From Candidatus Effluviviaceae Genus I sp. (lineage in GTDB: Bacteria > Joyebacterota > Joyebacteria > Joyebacterales > Joyebacteraceae), in the NCBI GenBank assembly GCA_016867725.1, contig VGIX01000027.1, forward strand, positions 1-23,744: a DNA stretch of 23,744 nt, written 5' to 3'. Numbering within the stretch: position 1 is the first letter of the stretch; every line of letters starts with the position of its first letter. Of the stretch, positions 7,594 through 15,658 are shown piece after piece. Below the pieces are notes generated by a model. It was not told where the DNA came from, searched no databases, and worked only from the letters and a program-made list of their open reading frames with translations. The position numbers and the translations under genes were made by a program.

Positions 7594-9072
7594 TCACGGA
7601 CTCCCGGATTCTGCGAGTCTCACGAGGGAGAATCGCGCCTCGAAGGGCACTTCGTACGCGACGCCAAGCGAGTCGAGGCCGCCCAGCCTGCCTCTCTGGA
7701 CGAGGAGCGCGTTGTGGCCCCTCGACCGCGCCCGCTCGACCGCCGCGGCAGGCGAGCACGGCGGTTCCGGCTGGATGTCCCAGTACCACATCCCGATGTT
7801 CTCCACCTCCCAGAAGTCCCCATCGCGGCCCCCGATGAAGGGCACGAGCGCTCCACTCGGGAGCTCCGCGCGCGCCACCGGGGAGAACGCCTTGTACTGC
7901 GCGTTCGGGGCGGTGCTGATCGCGCCGGGCGAAACCCAATACGCCACGCCGCAGGCGACGAGGAGCGCGGGGGCGAGCCATGCGGCGACCGCGCTCGCCA
8001 GAGGCCTCGCGAGCCTGATGAGCGCATGACCGGAGAGGAGCGCGAGCGCGGGGAGGATGGGATAGAGGTAGCGGGGATCACGCCACCTCGACAGGGAGAC
8101 GGCGACGAGGGGGACGACGACCCAGGCAACGAGGAGGTCGGAGACGTCGCCTCGCGTCCGACGCCGCACCCAGAGCAGAAGCCCGAGGCCCGCGGCCGCC
8201 AGGACGGTGAGCGGCTGGTACTGCGTCCAGAGGAGGCGGAAGGCGCTCGGGGACTCGCGCGGCAGGGGCACCTTGCCGAAGACACGCCAGAACACGGTGG
8301 CCCCGAAGTGCTCCCGCATGAACGCGCTGCCGTGGCGCAGCGCCTCGTGGATCGGCCACGATGCGCCGGCCAGGAGACCGGCGGCAAGTCCGATCCACAG
8401 CCACGGGCTTCGCAGGGCCGGCCGTAGGCGGGCGCTCGCGAGCGCCGCCGGGAGCACGAGAAGCGCGAAGAGCCCGAGCGGGCCCTTCGTGAGGAGCGCC
8501 GCCCCGAGCGGCACCGCGAAGAGCGCAAGGAGCCTCGGTCGCCTGAGTCCCAGAAGGAACACGAGGCACGCGGTCGTCGTCCAGAACCCCAGCGGGAGGT
8601 CGATCATGCACCGTCGCGCATGGTTGCTGAACATGGGCGTGAGCGCGAGGAGCGCCACCCCGGCGAGCGCGGCCCTTCGTCCCAGCGTCAGGCAGCCGAT
8701 CCAGAAGGTCACCGCCACGGTGCCGAGCGCCATGACCAGCGACGGGAACCGCGCCGCGAAGTCGTTCGGCCCGAAGACCGCCATCGAGCGCCCGATGAGC
8801 CAGAACTGGAGCGGCGGATAGGAGAAATCGGGACGGCCTCCCCAGGTCGCATCGAAGAAGCTCCCGCTCCGCATCATCTCGAGGCCCTTGCGCGCGTAGC
8901 GGCAGTCGTCGATGGACTTGAGGCCCAGCTCGGTCGTGCCGGCGGTCCAGGCGAAGGCGGCCGCGAGCAGGAGCACGAGAAGGGGGTGCGGCCGGCCCCG
9001 TCCGAGAACGCGGCCTTGCGCCTCGACAGCCGATCCCATCCTGCCAGTGTGCCGCTCTGCGCGTGCGTGCAT
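7594..9072 (-). CDS. GT-C membrane glycosyltransferase, ArnT/GT39-like (paralog 2)
   Basis: A 492-residue polytopic glycosyltransferase, tandem paralog of the downstream gene. Catalytic-loop acids are Asp55-Asp56 in SIDDCRYARKGLE, then GRPDFSYPPLQFW, HARRCMID at 151-158, LTKGPLG at 194-200, RDPRYLYPILPAL, and a C-terminal soluble region with MWYWDI and GLDSLGVAYEV that the paralog also has. The start ATG at 9072 has GAGG four bases upstream; ATG 9039 is possible. It follows the fused transporter/spermidine-synthase-like gene by 15 bases and precedes the paralog by two, so the three probably share the promoter near 11863-11892. The family adds lipid-linked sugars to lipid A, protein or glycan acceptors; which applies here is unknown. 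Both paralogs have a Cys beside the catalytic acids and another in HARRC. Confidence 0.88.
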   Translation of the reverse strand: MHARAERHTGRMGSAVEAQGRVLGRGRPHPLLVLLLAAAFAWTAGTTELGLKSIDDCRYARKGLEMMRSGSFFDATWGGRPDFSYPPLQFWLIGRSMAVFGPNDFAARFPSLVMALGTVAVTFWIGCLTLGRRAALAGVALLALTPMFSNHARRCMIDLPLGFWTTTACLVFLLGLRRPRLLALFAVPLGAALLTKGPLGLFALLVLPAALASARLRPALRSPWLWIGLAAGLLAGASWPIHEALRHGSAFMREHFGATVFWRVFGKVPLPRESPSAFRLLWTQYQPLTVLAAAGLGLLLWVRRRTRGDVSDLLVAWVVVPLVAVSLSRWRDPRYLYPILPALALLSGHALIRLARPLASAVAAWLAPALLVACGVAYWVSPGAISTAPNAQYKAFSPVARAELPSGALVPFIGGRDGDFWEVENIGMWYWDIQPEPPCSPAAAVERARSRGHNALLVQRGRLGGLDSLGVAYEVPFEARFSLVRLAESGSP

Positions 9073-9087
9073 GGGGCCTCGTCCGCG

Positions 9088-11796
9088 CTAGTCGACCGGC
9101 TGGCGGCGGAGGATCCGGACCGCCCGCTCGGCGAGGTACGGGGCATCGGTGTCCTCGGGGTTGATCTCCACGGCCCTCGCGTACGCCGCGAGCTCGGCCC
9201 GAAGATCGCGCATGATGTGATGGAGGTGTCCCACGATCACGTGGATCGTCGCATCGAAGAAGCGTCGCATCCTCGCGAGTTCGCGTTCCGCTTCCGCCTC
9301 GTCCGCGCCCCAGTTCACGACGGTCCCTTCCGGGAAGGTCCTGTGGCGAGCCAGCTCGCGCAGGTTCATCCACTCGCCTCGTTCGCGGATCATGTTCCTC
9401 GGCGCACGGAACTCGATGATCGGCTTGTCCTCCGTGTTCAGGGGGCCGCTGCCCACGAACGCCGCCACCGCGTCCCCGTGCACCGCGATGCAGTCCGCGA
9501 TCGCGATGGGGTCGGCCATCCTGACGACCTCGAGATCGTCCCGCACGCCCTCGACCTCGAGCACGCGCCGCACGCGCTCAAGGTCCAGCACGAGCGGTGA
9601 GCGGCTCCCCATGGCGACGCTGTACGCCTCGACCGTGTTGTTCATGTACCAGATGACGATGTGGGGGAAGACGCGCTGCAGCGTCCGGACGATGGTCTTG
9701 TACTCGTCGACGGAGAGCAGATACGTCGGAAGCCAGAACGACAGGATGCCGTTGTCGCCCAGCCGGCTCGCGCACAGCTCGAAGTACTCGAGCGTGTAGA
9801 GGTTGCCGTTGCCGACGTAGCGCGGGTGGATGGAGTCGGAGAGGATGACGTCGTACCGCCTGTCCGTGGCGAGGACGAAGTTGCGCGCGTCCTCGATGAC
9901 CAGCGTCACCCGCGGGTCGTTGAGCACTTCTCGGTTCATGTCCGCGAAGTAGGTCTTCGACGCCTCGACGACGGCCGGCGAGATCTCCACGCAGTCCACG
10001 CGCTCGATCGACGTGTGCTGCGTGACCGACCGGCAGGTGCCGCCGCTTCCGAACCCGATCTGCATGATCGACCTGGGGTCGGGGTGCATGAGGATCGGGA
10101 AGTGAGCCTGGAGCTTCTGGGTCGCGAGGAACCCGAACTTGGTCCCCGCCACGTTCAGCCCGTTGATGTCGATCACGCGGTTGCCCGACGCGGCCTCGTG
10201 CACCGTGACCGTGCCGCCCGTGCTCTCGTTGAAGTAGATGAGGCGCATGTCGCGCTCGGCCGTTGCGTACATCCGCACGAAGACGTCGTCCGGGATCGCA
10301 AGGAAGCCGATGAGCACGGCCGCCGCGCCAGAGAGCGTCGCCGCGCGACGGTAGCCCCCGGGAGCGCGGCGCGCCGGAGAGAGCCAGAGGAGCGCGATGC
10401 CGAGCGCGACGCTGAGTGAGGCGGTGGCGAGCGCGGAGACGCGGACGCCGAGGACGCCGATCAGGACGAAGCTGGCGAGAAACGACCCCACGATCGCCCC
10501 CGCCGTGTTCGTCGCGTACGCCTCTCCGACGCCCCGCCCCACCGCGCGCTCCGAGCGGGCGTACAGCTTGATCGCGAGCGGGAGGCTCGCGCCCATCAGG
10601 AGCGTGGGCACGAGCATCATAGCGAACGCGATGCCCATCTTCCAGAGCGTGTAGGGCCACCATGGGTCAGACACCTCGATGCTGACCCCGCCGGCGCCGC
10701 TCAGTCTGTCCAGGAACGACTCCCTGAGGCCGATGAGCGGCGCGAACAGCGGGATGAGCACGACGGCGGCAACGCCGATGGCGAGCTGCAGATACGCGAA
10801 CGTTCGGACGCTCAGGCCGGGGCGGTCGATGCGTCGCGAGATGATGGCGCTGCCGAGAGCGATCCCCAGAAGGAAGCTCATGAGCACGAGCGTGAAGGAG
10901 TGGACGAAGTTGCCCAGGACGTAGACCATGATCCTCGTCCACAGGACCTCGTTCGAGAGCGCGGCCAGCCCGGCGATGCCCGCGCCGAGCAGCACCAGCC
11001 TGGCCTCCGCTCGCGAGATCGCGGGGCTGCTGCCGCCCACGCTCTTGGCGCCGCCGGTCGGCGCGGCCTCTCGGGCGTCCTTCGGCGGAGTCGCTGCCTG
11101 CGGAGCCCGCGTCGGCCCGCTGAGCCTCGCGAGCCTCGCGCCCCCGGCCACGGCCGCCAGCCCGACCGCGATGTTGAGCGCGGCCGCTGCGTGTGTCGTG
11201 AGCCGTATCCCGAGGAGCTCGATCATGAAGAAGCCGGCAAGGAACGCCCCGAGCATGCCCCCGAACGTGTTGGCGGAGTAGAGCGTGCTCGTGACGGACC
11301 CCAGGCTGGGGAGCCGCACGGTCGCGTGCTTCACGGCGACCGGGAACGTGGCGCCCATGAGCGTCGTCGGCAGCGCGATGGCGACGAAGCACAGCGCGAA
11401 CCTGACCGCGGTCAGGGTGCCGAACGAGGCTGAGAACTGCCGGAACACCGCGGTGTGGGCCGCGGTGATGCCGCTCAGGACCAGCGGGAAGAGCAGCGCG
11501 AACGCTGCGATCCCGAGCTGCAGGATGCCGTACAGCATGAGCGGCGGGATCTTCGCCCGGTCCACGAAGCGTCCGAAGAGGTAACTTCCGAGCGCCAGGC
11601 CCGCCATGAAGGCCGTGACGACCGCGCCCATGGCGTACACGGTGGCCCCGAAGGTCGCGACCAGCATCCGCATCCAGACAACCTGGTAGATGAGCGCGCT
11701 CGCGCCGGAGGCGAAGAGCATGAGCATCATCGCCCGGTGGGAGGCGGTGTTCCGTCCATGCGTGTCGCTGCTTCGCGCGGTCGTCGCGGCGGTCAT
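9088..11796 (-). CDS. Fused double MFS-type membrane domain and spermidine-synthase-like protein
   Basis: A 902-residue protein. The start is the ATG at 11796 with SD GGAGGA eight bases upstream, better than the further ATG at 11880. Two homologous membrane modules follow: GASALIYQVVWMRML (31-45) repeats as GLAALSNEVLWTRIM (276-290), PTTLMGATFPVAVK (143-156) as PTLLMGASLPLAIK (397-410), and a GxxxGAFLAGFF-type helix in each. The aminopropyltransferase-like Rossmann domain (about 515-740) has GFGSGGT at 581-587, VEIS near 604, EDARNF at 635-640 and LSDSIHP near 652-658. The canonical DSxDP is DSIHP here and the glycine motif has Ser where synthases have Asp, so true polyamine synthesis is doubtful. 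A TPR-like helix pair (AYARAVEINPED) ends it. Such fusions are widespread and mostly uncharacterised. First gene of the minus-strand operon with the two glycosyltransferases. Confidence 0.88.
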   Translation of the reverse strand: MTAATTARSSDTHGRNTASHRAMMLMLFASGASALIYQVVWMRMLVATFGATVYAMGAVVTAFMAGLALGSYLFGRFVDRAKIPPLMLYGILQLGIAAFALLFPLVLSGITAAHTAVFRQFSASFGTLTAVRFALCFVAIALPTTLMGATFPVAVKHATVRLPSLGSVTSTLYSANTFGGMLGAFLAGFFMIELLGIRLTTHAAAALNIAVGLAAVAGGARLARLSGPTRAPQAATPPKDAREAAPTGGAKSVGGSSPAISRAEARLVLLGAGIAGLAALSNEVLWTRIMVYVLGNFVHSFTLVLMSFLLGIALGSAIISRRIDRPGLSVRTFAYLQLAIGVAAVVLIPLFAPLIGLRESFLDRLSGAGGVSIEVSDPWWPYTLWKMGIAFAMMLVPTLLMGASLPLAIKLYARSERAVGRGVGEAYATNTAGAIVGSFLASFVLIGVLGVRVSALATASLSVALGIALLWLSPARRAPGGYRRAATLSGAAAVLIGFLAIPDDVFVRMYATAERDMRLIYFNESTGGTVTVHEAASGNRVIDINGLNVAGTKFGFLATQKLQAHFPILMHPDPRSIMQIGFGSGGTCRSVTQHTSIERVDCVEISPAVVEASKTYFADMNREVLNDPRVTLVIEDARNFVLATDRRYDVILSDSIHPRYVGNGNLYTLEYFELCASRLGDNGILSFWLPTYLLSVDEYKTIVRTLQRVFPHIVIWYMNNTVEAYSVAMGSRSPLVLDLERVRRVLEVEGVRDDLEVVRMADPIAIADCIAVHGDAVAAFVGSGPLNTEDKPIIEFRAPRNMIRERGEWMNLRELARHRTFPEGTVVNWGADEAEAERELARMRRFFDATIHVIVGHLHHIMRDLRAELAAYARAVEINPEDTDAPYLAERAVRILRRQPVD

Positions 11797-11862
11797 GTCG
11801 CGGATCCTCCGGCGCCTCTTCGAGTCTGCCGTTGGCACGGCGTGCCTGTGAGCCGTCGCGTG

Positions 11863-11892
11863 ACTGTAGGCCGCGCGCAACGGTCATGTCAA
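11863..11892 (-). promoter_or_regulatory. Sigma70-type promoter for the fused transporter/synthase operon
   Basis: On the minus strand a perfect TTGACA (-35) at 11892-11887 is followed after 18 bases by TACAGT (-10) at 11868-11863, four of six matches. Transcription would start near 11856, leaving a leader of about 60 bases before the ATG at 11796 and its SD. The perfect -35 in such GC-rich DNA makes this a good call. Confidence 0.62.
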
Positions 11893-11959
11893 CGCGCCTC
11901 GCGGATGAGCGGTGCGTCAGTTATCGCGGCGGCGGGGACCATCCTGGCGCGGATCGTTG

Positions 11960-11968
11960 TGCTACACT
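11960..11968 (+). promoter_or_regulatory. Candidate extended -10 promoter for the secreted protein/lipid kinase pair
   Basis: TGCTACACT forms an extended -10 element (TGn plus TACACT) on the plus strand, about 95 bases ahead of the ATG at 12070. No convincing -35 hexamer lies 16-18 bases upstream. It shares the 273-base divergent region with the opposite promoter at 11863-11892; the rest of that region shows no gene. Confidence 0.35.
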
Positions 11969-12069
11969 GGTCGGGGTCCCGCTCGTGGGGGCGCGACGAA
12001 TGCTGGGGTTGGTGCGCCGGAACCGCAGACGGCCGCGCCCGCGAGCAGGACCTGAAGGAGGTGAGCCGC

Positions 12070-12396
12070 ATGAGCATGAGAACGCTGCTCTCGGCGCTGG
12101 TCCTCGCCCTTCCACTCCTCCCCGTGACGCCATGCACGGCCTCGTACTTCTGCCCGCTCGAGAGCGTGGTCATCGAGACCACCGTGGGCGGCATGGACGT
12201 GCGCCACGTCCAGGCCGAGTACAACTGCTGCGCCTGGAAGGACGGCGCGTGCTTCGGCACCTGGGAGGTCGTCGTCGAGGGGACGAGTCCCGAGCGGCTC
12301 GAGACGTCGTACACACCGTGCGTGGAGACGAGCGCGCCCGAGCCGCCCGCGTCCGGCACTTGGGGCTCCGTCAAGGCGCTGTACCGACCGAGGTGA
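12070..12396 (+). CDS. Small secreted cysteine-rich protein, function unknown
   Basis: A 108-residue protein whose ATG at 12070 is preceded by a near-perfect SD, AAGGAGGTGA at 12055-12064. Residues 4-19 form a hydrophobic signal peptide (RTLLSALVLALPLLP), with likely cleavage around CTAS/YF at residue 25. The preceding TPC lacks a proper lipobox, so a lipoprotein is unlikely. The mature part has Cys28, Cys53-Cys54, Cys61 and Cys84, suggesting disulfides after export, and a Pro-rich stretch near 88-95. I do not recognise a family. The lipid kinase starts three bases after its stop, so the two should be co-transcribed. The frame is also open upstream through the promoter region, but the SD, signal peptide and codon pattern fix the start here. 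Confidence 0.75.
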   Translation: MSMRTLLSALVLALPLLPVTPCTASYFCPLESVVIETTVGGMDVRHVQAEYNCCAWKDGACFGTWEVVVEGTSPERLETSYTPCVETSAPEPPASGTWGSVKALYRPR

Positions 12397-12399
12397 CCA

Positions 12400-13284
12400 T
12401 TGGTCGGCCGCCTCCTCGTCATCGTCAACCCCGGTTCCGGCAGAGCGAAGTTCGGGGAGCTCGTGTCCGCGCTGGAGCGGCACGCGGGCCTGTGCGAGCG
12501 GCGCGTGCGCCGTCTCGCGGACGGCGAGGACGTCGTGCAGGCGACCCGCGAGGAGCTGCGCGGCGGGTGGGACGCCGTGGTGGCCGCCGGCGGGGACGGC
12601 ACGGTCGCGGGCGTCGCGCAGGCGGCGGGGGAGGCCGGCGTTCCCGTGCTGATCGCGCCGATGGGGACCGCCAACATGCTCGCGGTCCAGCTCGGCCTGC
12701 CCGACGACCTGGACGGCGCGATCGCGCTTCTCGCGACGAAGACCGTCGTGAGGCGGATCGACGGGATGGAGATCGCCGGACGCCTTCACCTCTTGAGCGC
12801 CGGCGTGGGGGTGAGCGCGACGACCATCCGGGACCTGAGCGACCGCGACAAGCGGTGGTTCGGGCTTCCGGCCTACCTTCTCACGGGCGTCGCGCGGGGT
12901 TTCACCTTCCGGCCGACACCGTGCAGCGTCCGGATCGACGGACGCGAGACGCGCCTGCGCGTCCTCGACGTGTCGGTGCTCAACGCCGGGTTCAAGTCCG
13001 AGCGCCCGGTGCTCGGCATCCCCGACATTCGTCCCGACGACGGCCGGCTCGACGTGCTGATCGTCTGGGCGCCGAGGCCGCTCGAGTACCTCCGCGAGCT
13101 GTGGCGTGCGTTCGTGCATCGGCGCCGCGCGCGGCCGACCATCGGCTGGCAGACGGCGGAGCGGGAGGTGCGGATCGACTGCCGGGAGCGGCTGCCCGTT
13201 CAGGCGGACGGGGATCTGGTCGGGGAGGCGCCCGTCACGATCCGCCTCGTGCGGGACGCGGTGGGGATCCTCACGCCGGCGTGA
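12400..13284 (+). CDS. Diacylglycerol kinase-family lipid kinase (DAGK catalytic domain)
   Basis: A 294-residue kinase of the DgkB/YegS/sphingosine-kinase-like fold, which phosphorylates diacylglycerol or related lipids with ATP at the inner face of the membrane. The N-terminal nucleotide-binding domain has VNPGSGRAK at 9-17 and the signature GGDGT at 64-68, then APMGTANMLA; the C-terminal beta-sandwich ends with VQADGDLVGEAPVTI, the conserved QxDGE-like segment with D for E. The start is a TTG at 12400, supported by GAGG six bases upstream (12390-12393), which overlaps the end of the secreted-protein gene; no ATG lies in a suitable position. The length is normal for the family. It may recycle diacylglycerol from envelope glycan or lipid assembly, which is inference. 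Confidence 0.9.
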   Translation: MVGRLLVIVNPGSGRAKFGELVSALERHAGLCERRVRRLADGEDVVQATREELRGGWDAVVAAGGDGTVAGVAQAAGEAGVPVLIAPMGTANMLAVQLGLPDDLDGAIALLATKTVVRRIDGMEIAGRLHLLSAGVGVSATTIRDLSDRDKRWFGLPAYLLTGVARGFTFRPTPCSVRIDGRETRLRVLDVSVLNAGFKSERPVLGIPDIRPDDGRLDVLIVWAPRPLEYLRELWRAFVHRRRARPTIGWQTAEREVRIDCRERLPVQADGDLVGEAPVTIRLVRDAVGILTPA

Positions 13285-13314
13285 TGGGCCGCCTGCCCGC
13301 GGCGACCATCGTCC

Positions 13315-13545
13315 CTACTTCAAGAGCCCCTTGATCTCCTCGACCGACAGCACCTTGCCGGACGACTTGACCTTTCCGTCCACCGCGAGCCCCGGCGTGA
13401 CCATCACGCCGAACCCCATGATGTCGTTGATCTTCGTGACCTTCTCGATCTCGAAGCCCCCGCCGAGCTGCTCGGCGGCCGCCCGCGCGTTCTCCTCGAG
13501 CTTCTTGCACTTCGGGCACCCCGTGCCCAGGACCTGGATCTTCAT
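13315..13545 (-). CDS. Mini-thioredoxin/glutaredoxin-like protein (TM0996/MTH895 type)
   Basis: A complete 76-residue thioredoxin-fold protein, the small 'redox-active disulfide protein 2' type. The active site GCPKC has Cys10 and Cys13, the cis-Pro is Pro51 in VMVTPGLAVDGK, and the C-terminal helix ends VEEIKGLLK. The ATG at 13545 has a strong SD (GGAGGA) four to five bases upstream. It has no signal peptide and is cytoplasmic, unlike the lipoprotein thioredoxin at the head of the same operon. Proteins of this type often sit next to ArsP-like permeases and CcdA in metalloid operons; here it is the last gene, 53 bases after the permease stop. It probably reduces or delivers a thiol-bound substrate to the permease, which is inference. 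Confidence 0.9.
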   Translation of the reverse strand: MKIQVLGTGCPKCKKLEENARAAAEQLGGGFEIEKVTKINDIMGFGVMVTPGLAVDGKVKSSGKVLSVEEIKGLLK

Positions 13546-13598
13546 CGTTCCTCCCGCGACCGCGGCGCCCGCGCAGGGCAGGCGCGCGCCAGCCGGCC

Positions 13599-14900
13599 CT
13601 AGCCGACGATCACCCCGAACACCATGCCGCTGATCGTCGCCATCACGACCACGAGCGCGACGTACACGAGCGTCTTCGTCGTCCCCATGATGTTCCTGAT
13701 GACGAGCATGCTCGGGAGCGACAGCGCCGGCCCGGCCAGCAGGAGCGCGAGCGCCGGGCCCTTTCCCATGCCGCTTCCGATGAGGCCCTGCAGGATGGGC
13801 ACCTCCATCAGCGTGCAGAAGTACATGAACGCGCCCGTGATGGACGCGAAGAGGTTCGACCAGACGGAGTTCCCGCCGACCGCGCGGATGATCCAGTACG
13901 ACGGGATGAGCCCCTCGTGGCCCGGGCGTCCGAGCAGGATGCCCGCCACGAGGACGCCGAGGAGGAGAAGGGGGAGGATCTGCTTGGCGAACCCCCAGCT
14001 GGACTCGAACCACTCGCCGAGCTCGTCCTTCCGCGCGCTCGTCACGGCGCCGAGGCCGACGATCCCGGCCGCGAACGGCAGGGTGGGGTGTCCCCTGGCG
14101 ACCAGCGCGAGCACGACGACCGGCGCCGCCACGAGGAGGATCTGCCGCACCCGCAGCCCGAACCACGCGGCGAGAACCGTCGCGAACCCGACGGCGAGGG
14201 CCGAGGTGACGATCCACTTCAGCGAGTACACGGTGGCCCACGCCCAGCCGCCCTCGACGGGCTTGCCCCAGTTCGCGACGACGAGGATGAGCACCATGAG
14301 CGCGATGGAGATGCCGTTCTGCCAGAGGGGGCGCGCCACTTCCGGCTCGGGCAGCGCGGCCTGCACGTCGGCCTTCGCGAGTTCCTCCTTGCGGAAGATG
14401 ACGTGCATGAGGAGCCCGATGACCACGCTGAACGCCACGGCGCCCACGGCGCGGCCGACGCCCAGCTCGGGGCCGAGCACGCGCGCCGTCAGGATGATCG
14501 CGAGGACGTTGATGGCGGGGCCCGAGTAGAGGAAGGCCGTCGCGGGGCCGAGTCCTGCGCCCATGCGGTAGATGCCGGCGAACAGAGGGAGGACCGTGCA
14601 CGAGCAGACCGCGAGGATGGAGCCCGAGACGGACGCGAAGCCGTACGCAAGCGGCTTCGGCGCGCGCGCCCCGAGGTACTTCATCACGGACTCCTTCCGG
14701 ACGAAAACCGCGAGCGCGCCCGCGATGAGGAACGCCGGGAGGAGGCACAGGACCACGTGCTCCTGCGCGTACCACTTCGCGAGGCGGAGCGCCTCCATGA
14801 CGGCGCCGTCGAACCTCGGGAGCCCGACGGGAAGATAGAAGGCCGTGAGGAAGACGGCCGTGATGACGGCGAGGGGCTTCCACTCCTGCTTCCAGCTCAT
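13599..14900 (-). CDS. ArsP/DUF318-type permease
   Basis: A 433-residue polytopic permease of the ArsP family (PF03773 type), associated with efflux of trivalent organoarsenicals or other soft metal(loid)s. About ten helices; conserved features are SVSGSILAVCSCTVLPLF (Cys99 and Cys101), AFLYSGPAINVLAI, the cytoplasmic SARKDELGEWFESSWGFAKQ followed by LPLLLLGVLVAG, and the repeat-related FMYFCTLMEVP (Cys362) with LLAGPALSLPSM. The first and second halves repeat the C-x-x-x-x-P and AGPA/SGPA patterns, as expected for an inverted or duplicated transporter. Paired membrane cysteines would suit a thiophilic substrate. The ATG at 14900 has SD GGAGGG. It lies between CcdA and the mini-thioredoxin in an ArsR-headed operon. 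Arsenic is the likeliest substrate class, but Cu or Zn has been proposed for related permeases. Confidence 0.9.
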   Translation of the reverse strand: MSWKQEWKPLAVITAVFLTAFYLPVGLPRFDGAVMEALRLAKWYAQEHVVLCLLPAFLIAGALAVFVRKESVMKYLGARAPKPLAYGFASVSGSILAVCSCTVLPLFAGIYRMGAGLGPATAFLYSGPAINVLAIILTARVLGPELGVGRAVGAVAFSVVIGLLMHVIFRKEELAKADVQAALPEPEVARPLWQNGISIALMVLILVVANWGKPVEGGWAWATVYSLKWIVTSALAVGFATVLAAWFGLRVRQILLVAAPVVVLALVARGHPTLPFAAGIVGLGAVTSARKDELGEWFESSWGFAKQILPLLLLGVLVAGILLGRPGHEGLIPSYWIIRAVGGNSVWSNLFASITGAFMYFCTLMEVPILQGLIGSGMGKGPALALLLAGPALSLPSMLVIRNIMGTTKTLVYVALVVVMATISGMVFGVIVG

Positions 14901-14937
14901 GGTCCCTCCGTGGGGGCGCCGCCGTGCGCCGACCCGA

Positions 14938-15636
14938 CTAGTGCGCCGTGTAGAGGAGGTAGATGCCGCCGAGGATGACCAGGAGCCCGCAGACCTTCTT
15001 CACGATGACCGTCCCTCGCGAGCGCTCGCTCCAGTTCAGGTAGCGCTGCACGATCTCCGTGAACGTCCCCGCGAGGACGATGACGGAGCAGTGACCGATC
15101 CCGTAGACGAGGAGGAGCAGCACGCCGTACGGGAAGTTCGTGGTCGCCAGGCGCAGCGTCACGCCGAGCATCGGCGCCATGTACGCGAACGTGCACGGGC
15201 CGAGCGCGACGCCGAAGATGAGCCCGAGGAGGAACGCGGCAAGCGCGCCCCTTCGCTTCATGCTCGAGCCGCCCGGTCCTGAGAACGGCATGGGGATGAC
15301 GCCCAGTAGGTGCAGGCCGACGACGAAGAAGATGGCGGCGACCGCGTAGTTGCCCCAGCGCCCGACGTCGCCGATCATGCGGCCGGCCGCCGCGGTGATC
15401 CCGCCGATCGCTCCGATGGTCACGAGGATGCCGACGGAGAAGAGAAGCGAGATCGTGAACGCGCGCCGCGTCGAGATGCGTCCCTGCCCGTTGATGAACC
15501 CGACGATGAGCGGGATGCTCGCGAGGTGGCAGGGGCTCAGCAGGATGCTCAGGATGCCCCACAGGAAGGACGCGCCGAGCGCGACGGCCGGCGCTCCCTC
15601 CACCGCGCGCGTGAGCGTCACGAAGAGCTCGCCCAT
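14938..15636 (-). CDS. ccdA: CcdA/DsbD-family thiol-disulfide transmembrane electron carrier
   Basis: A 232-residue integral membrane protein with about six helices that passes reducing equivalents from cytoplasmic thioredoxin across the inner membrane. The two redox cysteines are in the usual places: Cys36 in LLSPCHLAS (helix 1) and Cys148 in GVALGPCTFAYMAP (helix 4), the two halves being pseudo-symmetric. The ATG at 15636 has an excellent SD, GGAGGTGA, four bases upstream. It sits directly between the lipoprotein thioredoxin (22 bases upstream) and the permease (37 bases downstream). Since the only obvious exported partner encoded here is that thioredoxin, CcdA most likely keeps its CVPC motif reduced. 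A cytochrome c maturation role is less likely because no other maturation genes are present. Confidence 0.92.
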   Translation of the reverse strand: MGELFVTLTRAVEGAPAVALGASFLWGILSILLSPCHLASIPLIVGFINGQGRISTRRAFTISLLFSVGILVTIGAIGGITAAAGRMIGDVGRWGNYAVAAIFFVVGLHLLGVIPMPFSGPGGSSMKRRGALAAFLLGLIFGVALGPCTFAYMAPMLGVTLRLATTNFPYGVLLLLVYGIGHCSVIVLAGTFTEIVQRYLNWSERSRGTVIVKKVCGLLVILGGIYLLYTAH

Positions 15637-15658
15637 GTCTCACCTCCGTTTGCGCGCG

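Noticed and set aside
5372-8029. 885-codon plus-strand open frame
   Set aside because: Arg/Gly/Glu-rich composition without any motif, antisense to the glycosyltransferases; a GC-rich shadow frame.
11455-12069. Upstream in-frame extension of the small secreted protein
   Set aside because: It would run through the divergent promoters and antisense to the fused transporter gene; the SD and signal peptide place the start at 12070.
13288-13303. Hairpin GCCGC-N6-GCGGC between the lipid kinase and the mini-thioredoxin as a terminator
   Set aside because: Only five base pairs and no T tract in either direction; such stems are common by chance at this GC content.
13917-14978. Plus-strand open frame opposite the permease
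   Set aside because: Charged, low-complexity translation with no SD; the opposite strand encodes an unmistakable ArsP-type permease.
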